A stretch of DNA of 64,000 bases. It comes from Apteryx mantelli (Eukaryota; Chordata; Aves; Apterygiformes; Apterygidae). Where the stretch lies: the NCBI RefSeq assembly GCF_036417845.1, contig NC_089990.1:1743501-1807500 (forward strand). Reading direction: 5' to 3'. Made by a program: the position numbers and the translations under genes. This document shows, one piece after another, positions 49,516 through 61,540 of this stretch. The notes below the pieces were generated by a model. The model was not told where the DNA came from. It ran no database searches and saw nothing but the letters and a program-made list of their open reading frames with translations. Within the stretch, counting starts at the first letter, position 1. Every line of letters starts with the position of its first letter.

Positions 49516-49689
49516 GTCGGGGGGGGGGGTGTGCCCGAGCTGGCGGTGCAGGGGGCCGAAGGTGCCCGGGCCGGGGGTGCCCGTGCCGGGGCTCGGGGCG
49601 GCGGAGCAGCCGCTGCCGGTCGCGGCCGCTCGGGCGCCGCCTGCCGCCGCCGGCCGGTGCGTGGAGCTCGCCTGGCCCCTAGCGCCCGC

Positions 49690-49980
49690 GCCGCTCCACG
49701 GCACGGCACGGCCCGGACCGGACCGGGTCGGCCTGGCACGGACCAGCATGGCACAGACCGGCACAGCATGGCACGGCACGGACCAGCATGGCCCGGACCA
49801 GACCAGACCGGCACGGCACGGACCAGCACGGACCACCATGGCACAGACCGGACCAGACCAGCACGGCATGGCACAGCACAGCGCAGCACGGTGCGGACCA
49901 GACCGGCATGGCACGGACTGGCACGGCACGGCACGGACCAGACCAGACCGGCATGGCACGGACTGGCATGGCACGGCTCT
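49690..49980. repeat. Pentamer-based minisatellite (CGGAC/CGGCA/CAGAC)
   Basis: Almost 290 bases built from 5-base units such as GGCACGGCACGGACCAGACC. Some 40-50 base blocks recur as higher-order repeats. Frames are open on both strands for the same reason. Confidence 0.85.
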
Positions 49981-50943
49981 CCTCGCCCCGGGCTCTGCCC
50001 CCGGCAGGCAGGGGTGAGGGCCGGGCAGTGCCTCCCGGGGGTGGCAGGAGCTTCGGCCAGGCCCGGCTGTGGGGGCTGCGGCCGGTGCAGGGCTGTGCGG
50101 GCAGAGGGGCCCTGGTTCAGCTGGAACCGGGGGGGGGGGAGGCATGCAGGGGGGGACGACCCTGGATTCGGGTCTGATAAGAGTGGCCCATGGGGCACAC
50201 AAACCCCACGAGAGAGCCCTGCCCGCCCCAGGTGAGCGCTGCAGCCCTGAAACACTAACTCCGGACCGCTCTGCCGTGGCGGGGGCTGCTGTGGCAGGGG
50301 CGGGCCATGCCCCGGCTCTTCCTCAGCGGAGGCTGAAGGCTGCCAGCCGTGGCTCCCCTCTTCCTGACCCCCTCCGGCGCCCCTCGCCCTGAGCGATGGG
50401 ATGTTTGGCAACCTGTCTGCTCCCCGTTTAAAAGGGGCCCTGGCCGGCGGGGGGGGCAGAGCCGGCCGAGGGGCTGCTCTGCACCGCGCTGTGCCATGCC
50501 GTGCTGCCTTTTGCAGTCACTAATCCCCAGGGACGAGGGTTTGTTTGGAGAGGAGAGCGGAGGAGAAGGGAGGTCGGCACCTGCAAGGGCCGGCAGACCG
50601 GCAGGAGCGGCCGGGAGGCTGGGGGGGGGGGGGGGTGCACGGGCAGGCATCGGTGTGCGCAGGTGTGCAAACACGCTATACGTGTGCGCCAGCCGATGTA
50701 CCAGGTGCCTGCCGGGGCACGGCCGTGTGGCCGCACAGGGACGTGCCGTGCATGCGCGCGGGGGCTGCGAGGACCGCGGCGGGCACAGGGTGCACCCACA
50801 GCCTGCAAAGCACCAGGAGCTGGTGCCGGATGGGGAAAGGCGGCATGAAAGGAAGATGCAAAGGAGGAAGAGGGAAAGGGAATGGAGGGGAGAGAGCCAG
50901 GTGGAGCAGAGGGGGCTGTCAGGCCTCTGAGGGCACCAAAATG

Positions 50944-51430
50944 CCTTAATGGCCCTGAGCAGCCTCACCTGGGGCCTCCACCCACCCTGCCCAGGCCCTG
51001 GGGCTCCATTTAAGCTCAGCCCAGGGCCCTCTCTCCCCTCCAGGCTCTGCTGCAGGTTGCATGTCTCCAGCCCTGCCCTGCTCCTCGGGTGGATGCAGAG
51101 CTGCAGCGTGAGCACTTGGCTCTTGGATGGACCCCTTGGTCGTACGCTGGAGGTTGTCTCCAGCCCTGGCTCCTGGAGGGGCTTTGGACCTGTGTTGTAG
51201 CCTTGTCTCCAGCCCTGTCTCTGGCCTCGTCTCCTTTTGCTCCTGCCTGAGCTCTGCGGATGGGTCCTGGACCTGGGTCATTGCTTGCTGGGTCTGGGTG
51301 ATGGAGCCTGCTGCCAGCGCCTGGCTCTGCTGCTGTGGTCAGTGCCGATGGGATTGCATCCATAGGTGAGGGCACTGCCGGCACTGGGGTCACCACAGCT
51401 CCCGGCTCACCCTCCCTAGGGAGCAGCTGG
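50944..51430 (+). repeat. 490-bp duplicated element, copy 2
   Basis: It starts CCTTAATGGCCCTGAGCAGC and is collinear with 39361-39850 through the conserved end near GGGGTCACC and GAGCAGC. It has one fewer GGTCTG unit. Shared open frames reflect recent copying, not evidence for a protein. Confidence 0.9.
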
Positions 51431-52607
51431 CCTGCGTGCTACCTGGCAGGGCCTTGGAGCAGGGGGCTCAGCTCCACAGCCTTCAGCCCAGGCTGTTGTG
51501 GGGACACATGTGTCCCCAACCACAACCAGGCACACGTGGGCCATGTGCGTTTCAGGTGAGGTTTTGGTGGGGAGCTGCTCCAAGGGGTGTCTGCTGTGGG
51601 AGGACGTGCGGGAGCAGCTCTCCCCTTGCCGTGCGATTTCTGGATGGGGCCCTATGGCTGCGAGCAGCAGCCTGGCCATTCGAGCTGGATTGCAGATGTG
51701 TGGGGCAGGCAGCTGCTGGGAAGAGACGAGACCTGGCACTGGTCACCTCCCAAAAATATAACCTGCCACGTCCCTATAGCCAAGGGGGCTGCGCTCATTT
51801 GTGCCGGTGCGCTGGCTCCATCACCCCGGCCTCCGTCTCGCAGGCGTGTGCTAGAAAACAGGAGTCCCAAGCTTCACCCCTCTTGCGCACAGTGCAGCTG
51901 CTGGCCCCGGGTGCAGAAGCCACCAAAGCTTTCCCAGCAGGCCGGCCTCGCTCCCGGCTCCGCGGCAGGCTCCAAGCCGTGCCCCAGGGAAGAAGCGTTT
52001 CTTGCTTTGTGGCTCTTGCAAGAAAGAGGAAGAAGCCCAGGGAGAGCGATGGAGGGTTGCGGTTTTGGCTCACCACCGCTGGCACGGACGGGCCAAGGCA
52101 GGCCGTTTTGGGGCCCTACGCCCTCTTCCCTCCTGGCCGGAGTTTCCTTTCACCCTCTTGCCTTCTCCGTTCCTCTGCCTTGCTCCGGATGACACCTTCC
52201 TCCTTGGCTGCAGGGAAGCCTGGCTTTTCTCTTTCCTTCTGGGGCTATTTCCTCTTACAGCAAGAGGCAAAGAGGCCCCATCGGGCTGGGGGAAGAGCTC
52301 AGGACCTTTGCAGACCAGCTCCCAGCTTTTCCAGGCGGAGGCGGCGCATGCGGGGGAAGTCCCACGGATGCAGCAGCGTGAGGAGAGACCTCGGTGCACG
52401 CAGCAGGGAGGCAGACGCAAGACCCGGGAGCCGAGAGCAGGGAGCCTTGAACGCGCCGTGAGTGGGAGTCAGGTGAAAACGCGTGGGAGGCAGGCAGCGG
52501 TGCTCAAGGCAAAGGGGGAAAAACAAGCGAGGATGCGTTAGCAAGTGCCAGCGTGCTGGGGCCGAGCGTTTGGGTGGAGGAGAGGGAAGGGAGCGTGCAG
52601 TATCAGT

Positions 52608-52770
52608 GCTTGCCTGCACACGCGTGTGCACACGCATGTCAGGAGCGTGTGCACTGTGCATGGCCACGTGTGCGCACAGCATGTGCCAGTGTGGCACTGC
52701 CCGCATGTGTGTCGGGAGCAAGTGCACTGCATGTGCTGTGCGTGGCTGTGCGTGCACACAACGTGTGCGG
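52608..52770. repeat. Degenerate GTGTGCAC-rich tract
   Basis: CACGCGTGTGCACACGCATG and similar alternating purine-pyrimidine words run for about 160 bases, likely an old decayed TG repeat. Confidence 0.6.
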
Positions 52771-53007
52771 GCGAGGTGCTGCGCAGCCCCTTGCACCCGC
52801 TGCGCCGGTGGGGAGCACACGCGTGTGCAAAATGTGCTGCAAACGCGGGGGGGGGGGGCGGGCCTGAGGCAGCGGTGAGAGGCGCTGGCGGCTCGGCGCG
52901 GCGGGGGCGCTGCGGAGCGGCCGGGCCGGGCGCAGGGGGGGGCCGCGGCCGCGGGGGGGCAGCAGAGGGACGGGGATGGCCCGGGCTCCCCGCGCCGGCG
53001 GCGGCGG

Positions 53008-53160
53008 GCGATGGGGGCAGGCAGGGAGCAGGGGATGGGGGCAGGCAAGCAAGGGATGGGGACAGGCAGGCAGGGAGCAGGCAGGGAGGGAGCAGTGTGC
53101 AGGGGGATGGGGACAGGCAGGGAGGGAGCAGTGTGCAGGGAGCAGGGGACAGGCAGGGGC
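53008..53160. repeat. GGGGACAGGCAGGGAGCAG-type minisatellite
   Basis: Irregular units of GGGATGGGGACAGGCAGGGA and AGCAGTGTGCAGGG repeat over about 150 bases, strongly purine-skewed. Confidence 0.85.
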
Positions 53161-55131
53161 TGGGGCGGCTGGGCTGCACCGCACCGCAGGCAGCCTGGCC
53201 CTGCCTGCGTCCCCCAGCACGGCGCTACCCACCCTGGGTCCCCCCAATGCTCTGCCAGCTCCCGGCTCTTCCTTTTGGGACCGGCACCCCGGAAAGCACT
53301 GGCTGCCATGCAGGCTCAGGGCTGTGCTCCGGGGCGGAGGAGGCCTCCGGAAGGGAGCACAGGGAGCCCGGCGGTGCTGCTGGCATCCCCGGGCTCCGGC
53401 CGATGCTGGGCTGCCTCCACCTGGAAGGAGACCCAGTGTTCCTCGCTGAGGGGTTTTCCGTCTTGCTTGCAGCCGAGAGGGGCTGTGCTGGAGCCAGGCT
53501 GGCTGCCAGAGATCAGCGCTGAGCAGGGCATAACCAACGCGTCGGCCCGTGCGGGGGGCCTGGGGGCTTTGCCCTGCTGCCTGCGCCCCCCGGGCGGGAG
53601 CTTCTCGAGGACAGACGGCTGCTTTGCTGGTGGTGGGACACGGCAGCACAGCCCCGAGGTGATGGCAAACGTCTGTGTGCTGGACTCGTGTCCGCTCCAA
53701 CCCGGGCAGAGGCATGGTGGTGCATGACGCACCAGCTCACCTCGACTGCCTGGTCCCAGTCTGAGAAGCAACCCCCAACTTTCCCATTCCCTTTGGAAAA
53801 CGTGTATAAGCAACGGTTCCCTTCACAGGGTCCCCCCAGTAACTTCCCCTTCAGGGTGGACCCTTCTTTGCCGAAATACTTCTGCGTTACCTAACCCAGT
53901 GGCCAGGGCTCCCGAGGGGCGAGAGCTGTTGTGCAATGCACTCTGTCCTTCCAGCCCCCCCAGCCAGCTCATCCGCAGGGCCCCCGCCGGCACAGCGCAC
54001 ACGCAGGGGGTGTCTGCCCACCGCGTTGCCCACCGTGTGCAGCGGGCAGATGTGCCGGCAGTCCTCGTCTCGTGCCAGCACCACCCTTGCCCCAACAGGA
54101 GGTCAAGCAGTGCAGCCAGCAGTGCGTTCAGGTGACCCCGATGGGCTCGGAACAGCTCTTGCAGAGACGGCCTTGGGAAACCGAGATGCATCCTTGCTGG
54201 GCTCCCTGGCCTGGTGGCAATGGGCAGAAGGACCAAGCTGGGCTGTGCCACTACCTGAAGAGCTGAGTGAAGGGCGACCTGCAGGAGCGACCGTGGAGGC
54301 CCCACGGTGAGAACTTCTCACAGACACAAGTGCGGGGCCACGCTCGGGTCCAATCAGCGAGTGTCTGGCAGCCACTGAGGTCACAGCGAGACCCTCTGCA
54401 CCAGGACCACCGCGCGTGGCCTCCTGTCCCGCCAGCCCGAGGGGCGGCAGGGCTCGGCTCCCTGCCGGGGAAGGCAGCGGCTGCCGCTGGGGGCATCAAA
54501 GACCTGGGGTGAGCTAAACCTGGGCTCCCTCCATGTGCGGCCAGCAAGGCTGGGAGACGGGAAATTGGGGAGTTTGGGAAGCGAGGGCTGGCTCTGTGAT
54601 GAGAAAGGCGGCTGGTTGGAGATGGTGGCTGTGGGCGAGCATCCAGGCAGATGGGGAAGGATGCTCTGGTGAGATCAGAGGGTTCAGTCATCTCTTCTTC
54701 CTCAGCACCTCCAGGACCTGCTGTTCTGTTCCCAGTGGTGATGTGCAATTGCTAACAAGGGCTTCATCTTCATCATGAAAGAAAATAAGAGGAGTAGCCA
54801 CCAGTGTCTGTAGGTACTACCTTCCTGCACACACCGAGCGTTAACCTTTCCTAATCCTGGCCTCCGGCCATGGCCGAGGCTGAGAGGCAGAGAGCCACCC
54901 GCCTCCAGCGCTCCTCCGCTCCAGCGGGATGAACTTTCCCAGCCTGGCTGCGGGCCCACATGCCGAATCTGATATGCATGCGCGGCCTCCCTGCGCACCA
55001 GCCCCCTCTCCCACCCCCACGATCTTCAAAGCTGGAGACCTGGCAGCCGTTCTGAAACCCGGGCAGAGCTTCTATGCCACAGCTTGGCACGGAGCTCAAA
55101 GGCTCAATTAGCAACATCTGCTTTTGTGGGC

Positions 55132-55138
55132 TATAAAA
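55132..55138 (+). promoter_or_regulatory. Candidate TATA box of an unassigned transcript
   Basis: GGGCTATAAAACCCG is followed about 30 bases later by pyrimidine-rich initiator-like sequence and, at 55190, an ATG with a purine at -3. The arrangement fits a regulated TATA promoter pointing toward NALF2, 8.5 kb away. Confidence 0.4.
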
Positions 55139-55189
55139 CCCGCTCCCTGCTCCCCTCCCTCCCTCCGAGCGCTCACAGCTGGGAGCAGC

Positions 55190-55471
55190 ATGGAGCCGCG
55201 GCCGGGGAGCCCCTGCGCTGGCGCTGCGGACCGGGAGCGCCGAGGACCGGGGAGGCTGCCCAGGGCAGGAGCTGGCTGCTGTGGAGCACGTTGTGCTCCT
55301 TCACCACAGCTCTCCAGCCCCCCTGGCTCCCAGCACCCGGTTCCAGCGAGAGGATGGTCGAAAGGGGGGAGAAGCAGCTGGGGAGCCAGGTGGGGGAGGC
55401 TGGGCGGCCAGCGGGGAGCAGCCGGCACGTGGTGGGGATGGAGCCGGCAGTGGTCAGCAGATACCTCCTAG
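55190..55471 (+). CDS. Hypothetical 93-codon frame behind the TATA candidate
   Basis: ATG frame beginning MEPRPGSPCAGAADRERR, rich in Gly, Arg, Ser and Trp, with no domain recognised. Two possible splice donors lie at about 55389 (CCAG/GTGGGG) and 55476 (GCAG/GTACGC). It may be the first exon of a lncRNA or an alternative NALF2 5' exon, or may be chance open sequence in GC-rich DNA. Confidence 0.15.
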   Translation: MEPRPGSPCAGAADRERRGPGRLPRAGAGCCGARCAPSPQLSSPPGSQHPVPARGWSKGGRSSWGARWGRLGGQRGAAGTWWGWSRQWSADTS

Positions 55472-55476
55472 AGCAG

Positions 55477-58400
55477 GTACGCGGTGGGGTGGCGCATGCC
55501 TGGCCCTGCTCTCCAGCTAAGAGCCGCCAGGAAAGGAGCGGAGCAGGGCTGGCATGGTTGGAAGGGCTGCGGGCGAGCGGGGGGTGCGGGGAGCAGCCTG
55601 GGCTCTGCGGCCAGGCCAGCACCGTGGGGACGTCCCAGCGAAGCCACCTGCCCACCACAGCCTCCTCCCCAGCCTGGTGCAGCTCTGCTCTGGCGTGGCA
55701 CGAGCGCGCGAGGTCTCGGGCAGCTGGTGAGCGCCTCTGGCTGGCTGCGCGCAGGCTCTGGTCGCCGGTGTGGCTGCCGGAGAGCCGGTTCGGAGCGCTG
55801 ACGTGGAGCTCGGCGCCTGGTCCCGCCGGCTCCTCGCCTCCCCGCTGCCATCGCCACAGCAACTGCAGCCGCCCGGGAAACCTGCCCGCAGCAGCTCTCC
55901 TCTTCCGTGCAAGACGGGCCGCGCGCGGGGGCCGCGGGAAGCCCCGGGCGCGAGCACAGCTGCAAGCCCCCGCGCACGGCCGGTCCCGGGAACGGCTGCA
56001 AGGCGGCTCCTTCCCCGGCGGGGCTGCCTGCATGTCCGTGCTCCGGGCAGAGCGTGGCCTGACCACGCCGGGAGGTAGCTGGGGTGGCACCAGCCGTGGA
56101 CCTGGCGTGACCACTTGCGTGCGCCCTCCCGTCGGTCGGGGCAGCTGAGGCGATCCGAGCCCCGGGCCGAGGAGCTGGGAGCACGGCAGGCCCCGGCCAG
56201 CGGCTCGGCTCGCCGTCTGCAGGCTCTCCCAGGAGAGCCGTATAGAAGCAGGGCTGGATGCTGTCGACATCGTCCTGGGCACAGCTAGGAACGCGGCCGG
56301 GCGGCGCCGCGCCGGGGTCAGCGGGAGCCAGAGCCAGCCCGGGGCCGAGGCGTTTGGGAACAAGCACGGCACTGGCGGGGTGAAGTGCGTGCTGTCCCCG
56401 GCGAGGGCTGCTCCATCACGGCGGTCACCACCTTGCAGCCTGGACGCGGGACCTGGGGACTACTGAGGACCGTGACACCAAAGCGAGCAGCCCCTGGGAC
56501 CCGAGGTATCGCTCCCTGCTGTTCCCAGCCTTACTGCGCAAGGCTCCGGGATGCACATCCCCCTCCCGCCTGCCTCCCGGCTGTTATTTCATTGCATTTG
56601 CTTTACTTGCCACCAAAGCAGGGGCTGCTGGGGACGCGGAGCTCCCGGGCTCTCTCCTGAAGCGAAGCAACCTCAGGCATGCTCGTGCTGCAGCAAGGCA
56701 GCCACAGGGCGTCGGGAGAAGGCCTTGCCCTGGAGATTCCTCCGAAACCGAGCAGGGCCTGCCCAGCCCGGCGGTCCTCCAGTTCTCCTGGCCAGAAGGC
56801 GGGAAGCAGCAGGGCTCGCGAGGCTTGTCGCCGCATCGCTGATGAGAAGCGTAGCGGAGATGTGAGGCTCGTTCCCCCCGCGGTGCCTGTAATGCTCCGG
56901 GGGTGGGCGAAGCTGCTCCCGCTACCCGTGTCCTGGCCGTGAGCTGGGAAGAAGGCTCTGCGTGGCAGGGACTGGATTTTAATGACTCCAGGCCAGGTGT
57001 CGGCCCCTTCTCCAGCTTCCCCCTTCCCAGACCTGCAAGCCCATGTGGGTCCGGACTGGCAGGGGGCTGATTTTTAAAGCTGCTGGTGCACGAGTGGGTG
57101 CAGGCGCTCTGAGGGGTGATGCACCTCTCTGTCCGCATGAAGTGCGATGCACCTCTCCGTCCGTGCCAGGTGCAGCCCCCACGCACACGTCTGCACTGCC
57201 CTGCCAGCGCGCCCTCCCTCGTCGCGGGGCAGGCGCAGACCTTCCCCCTCCGTCCGGGCAGGCGGTGGGCAGCGCCGGCACCAGCCGGCATCGCTGGTGG
57301 GCCCAGCTGCCTGGAGCAAAGCAAGGAGAGAAAGGAGAGGGCTGCAGAGCGGTGCTGGGCGAGGAGGGAAGGAGCCAGGGCAGCAGTGTGCATGCACGTA
57401 TGCGTGCACACGCGTGTGCCCCACACGGAGCCCTGGCGTGGGGGCACAGCTCAACACTGGGGTCGAGCCCCGCGGTTCAGGCACGGCTACAGGACCCACC
57501 AAAAACGTCTGGCCAGGGCTGCTCGTGGGGCGAAGCCATCCGGCAGCGACTTCTGCCTCCCGCAACTCCTCCCTGAAATTCCGGCTTGCTCAGTGAAAGG
57601 TGCCGGCGGTTCAGCTCTCCAGCGGTGACCAGGCTGTAGTCGTATCTGCAGGGAGAATGACAAGTCCTCAGGCTCCACCAGTCTCCGCTCTGCCTACTCC
57701 AAGCTCGGGTCAGCCTCGTGGTAAGGAGCAGCTCCCTGGGCCGGGTCTTGGAGCCACGGTCTCCTCCGGACCGTCTCGCCCAGGGCGCTTCCCAGCTGCC
57801 CCCAGGATCCTATCTGTGCCCCGCTAGGCTGGAGGCGACGTCCCAAGTCGGGTCCCCTCGCACCGGTCCCAGCAGCCACCTCCTTTCCCGGGACCCAGCT
57901 ACCACCGCAGTGCCGAGGACTGGTGCCGCTCGCCGTCCGAGAGGCTGGACGCAGGGAGGGCACCACGGCGTGGCACAGCATCGAGGTGCTGAGTGCTGGT
58001 GGAGCACCGAGCCCCCAGGCTGGTTTTGGCCACGCTCTGTCCAGCCCAGAAGATCTCCTCTGGGCTCACAGCTGACCGTGTGGGGCACTTGCAGGTGTTA
58101 GGACGTGTGAGGGTGGTGTGCCCTGGCCCGCTCTGTCCTCTTGGTGGTTCAGGCCCCGAAATGGCCAGCCAGACTGCATCTCTTAACCAGCCTATTTTAA
58201 TCACAGAAATTAAAAGTTGCCCTGCATTACCCTCAGTATCCTTCGCACTGCTGTGGTAGGCATTCAGTGCTATAAATCACCATTCAAAGTTTCCATTTTT
58301 CTTCTCCTTTTAAATTCCCAGATTAACTCTGCAGACTGCCACCAGCTGCGGTTTGCAGCGCCAGCAGCATCAGCCCCGCACCGGCCAGGCCTCGCGCCGG

Positions 58401-61400
58401 GCTGGAGCCAGGGCGATCGCCCAGTGGTGCCCGGGGACGGCTCAGTCCCGCTGGTCTGCAAGCGAAAGGCGGGGGCTGCCCCTCTCCTCCCTGGGGCTGC
58501 TCCAGCTTTGGACCCTCGGTACGCCGGGCACGAGAGCACGAGGCAGGAGCCGGGCTCGCAGCCTCCAGCCTGGTGGCAGTGCGGGGATGGTGCAGTCCGT
58601 GTTCTGCAGCCCAGGTCCTGCTGCATGTGTCCACGTGCCAAGCGCCATCCCGTCAGTCCCTGGAGAGTCTGTTCGTGGCAGTGCTTCACCAGCGCCTGGG
58701 GACGTGCCTGCCCCGGGGTCTGTTAGCTGCTCCAAGCATCCTTCTCCATCCCCTCTTTGGACGTCAGGGCCCTCTCCTGTTTGCACTTGATGACTTGCCT
58801 TTCCCAGCAAAGCAGCAAGATCCTGGGAAAACACATCGTGGACCTGCACGAAGAGCAGGCCACCCCTTGTCAGATGGCTGCTGCATCTGGAAAGAAAACG
58901 CTGTCATTACTCTGCCAGTGGCATCCTAGCTGGCTTACCCTGCCCTGGAGTCCCTGGCGCTGATTATTAGTGTCAGCTAACGATGGCAAACAGTCTCCAA
59001 ACCCTCTGCAGATGCAGGCGCTCCCTGGGGAAGCACCAAGGCAGAGACTGGCCTGGAGCTGGCATTCCCAGCTGAGCAGCCGTGCTGCTGGGATCCAGCC
59101 CCTGTGCTTGGCGTAAGGGTAATGTTAACAAACTGTGTCACTCCTTGAATAACAGCAGCAGCAGCAGCAGCAAGCGGAGAGACGCCCAAGGAAGGCTGAG
59201 CAAACGAATCAATTCTCTCATGGAGGGACACGTGTAAACCCCTGTTTTTGCAATAAAAGAGCAGAGAGTGGGAGGAGCAGTCAATGTTTTCTCAATGAGG
59301 GCAAACTCCCAGGTGGAAATAGCACCGTGCCCTGGAAACGGACCCCTCCATCAGACAGTGTCTGCGCAGGCCTTAGCTCAGGCAGGGTGCTGGTGCCAGC
59401 CAAGGGATGCAGCACCCAGGTGGGTTCTCCCTGTGCCTTCCCTGCACCCTGATGCTCCATGTGCAGGGAAGGACCAGGCCTGGGGCAGAAAGCAAGCAGA
59501 GGAGTCAGCAGACTGGGGAAGAAGGTGAAGTAGGATGGGAACAGTGGGGCTATTGGAAGACATGTAGAAGATAAAAGATAGAGAAAAAGCTTGAAAGAGA
59601 CTTAAAGAGCAGGTCCCCGCTCAGGACCGGAGCAGGAAAAGATCCTCTCTCCTGACGCGGAGGCGCAGAGCCCCTTTGCTGCCCGCCCTGCGAGCCCGCA
59701 GGGAGGAGCAATGCACACGTGTCAGACTGCACAGAGCAGTCCCCACGGATGGGGCAGCTGCTGGCGTTCAGGAGACTAAGCCGGAGGACGCAGCAGATTG
59801 CTGGCCTCCTGCCTGCCGTGCTCTCCCTGAGCCAATGCGAATACGCACGGCATAAAACCGAAGGCCACCCTGGGCTGAAACAACGGTACCTGGCACGTGG
59901 AGATGCTGGGGGAGGTGAAAGCCCCCCAGCAGCACAGGCTGGGACGAGTGTCAGAGATGTAAGTCCTGCTGCTGCCCCTTGGCACGGCTTAGCAAGCCCG
60001 GGGTCACCTGCTTGTGGTCCCGGTGCCTGCTCCAGGCGTGCTCAGACTGCTCCAGTTTCTCCCTCGTAGCTGTACCGGTGCCTCCATTTCCTACCAGAAC
60101 ACAAGACGCTTGGCGGACAGGGGCTGTCTCCACCAGACTCCATCCCTCTCCTCCATTCCTGGGGTGAGGAGCTGCAGGAAACTGCCCGGCACTTACACCT
60201 GCGGCAGGCAAGGACGGAGGTTGCTGCGGCCCCCGACGCGTCTGCTCGCACCAGGCGCAGCTCCCCCTCCGCAGAGCAGCGCCTGGGCCGCAGACCCCTG
60301 CTCCCAGGCCCCACGCAAGAGATAGGGTATTTCTCCCACTCGCTGCAGAAAGGGAAGCGAAGACGAGCTTTTCTGCTTTTGCATGTTAGGATCCACCTAA
60401 AGCTTTTCCTCGTGCCGGGGTCACCGTCTTCTCCCAGCGGCCCCGTCCCAGGAGGCAGCACTCTTACCCTCTCAGAGACTCAGCCAAGCGTTTCCCTGTC
60501 TTGAAGTCCGTGTCCCAAGGGTCAGGTCGCTCACAGAGATCACTGTTCAGGGTTCATTTCCTGACAAGGCGGCATCTGTGCCTGTGGGATCAGGGCACAT
60601 TTCTTTGCAGATATAGACAGAGGGAACAAAGTTAGTATTTTGTTTCCAAAATAATGGCTCCAGTTGTCCATGCCCCAGCCCATAGTATAACTGTATGTTG
60701 CCAAGACATGCACAGACAGTCGTGGTAAAGAAACCGCACCAGAGAAACCCCCAGGCCTGCAAGAATACCTCTCCCAGCTATTGCACAGGACTCCTCCCCA
60801 GCCGGGCTGCGGGCCTGCCGGCAGGGCGAGCAGGGATGGTTGGGAGGAGCCGAGGGAAGCTGTCTCCTGAGCTCTGCGTTGCTCCACAAGTGGCAAAGGC
60901 CTCTGTGCCACAGCTCGGAGAAGTTAAGCCTCCACCGTGGGTTGCAGTTTTGCTTATATCGCTTGCAGTGACGTTTGGCATTTGTTCGTTCCGGCTGTAA
61001 AACCACTCTTGGCTGGTCACCATATATCGCCTCACCTCAGTGCCTTGGCTTGAGCAGAGCTACCTGTTGGAGTAGGTGCAGCTCAGGCACATCGGCCCTC
61101 CTAACTACCATGCCATCCGCTCCAGGATGGCTGCGCAGCAGGAGGGGGGAGTTCAGCCCCAGCTATATGGCTCCCCAAGGGGCTGAGCACCCCTCAGCAT
61201 GGTGCCAGTTACCTTCTCCAAGGATCAGCCCTGTGCTCAGAGGGCTCCCACCTGCCAGCAAGGCTTGTCCTCCAGGGAATGAGGGAAAAGAGAGAAGGAA
61301 AGGAAGAAGAGAGCAGCTGGGGAAGACGAAGTGAAACCCAGACCTCTAGGAAGTGCCTGGGCTGAGCTGCAGGATGTGTGGCAGGTGAGGAACGGTCCTG

Positions 61401-61435
61401 CAATTCGTCAGTGGAGGCAGAGGTGGCTGAAGGCC
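55477..61435. other. Intergenic, moderately GC-rich
   Basis: CpG-rich 55.7-56.3 kb; otherwise unremarkable single-copy-looking sequence. No exon, RNA or transposon was recognised. Confidence 0.3.
59153..59173 (+). repeat. (CAG)7 microsatellite
   Basis: Seven CAG units in intergenic DNA with no coding evidence around them. Confidence 0.9.
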
Positions 61436-61540
61436 AAGTTGCCCGTAGGCTTTGCTTGTTGGGATGTCGGCCAGGGCCGAGGTGGGATTGCACTGGTGTA
61501 TTCTTGTCAGCAGCCCAGGTGCGGCTGGCAAATGGGAAAA
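61436..61540 (+). repeat. About 100-bp diverged repeat, copy 1
   Basis: The stretch around CGGCCAGGGCCGAGGTGGGA and CAGCAGCCCAGG matches 62474-62572 at roughly 80 percent by eye. The family is not recognised. Confidence 0.7.

Larger units (their letters stand above)
51431..55131. other. Intergenic GC-rich DNA with minisatellites
   Basis: A 341-codon frame at 51436-52461 has no ATG at its start and no recognised domain, and was left out. A CpG-dense island lies at about 52.85-53.01 kb. Confidence 0.3.

Noticed and set aside
49039-50411. Minus-strand frames of 387 and 361 codons
   Set aside because: They are translations of the two minisatellites.
51436-52461. 341-codon plus-strand frame
   Set aside because: It begins without ATG, has mixed composition and no recognised domain.
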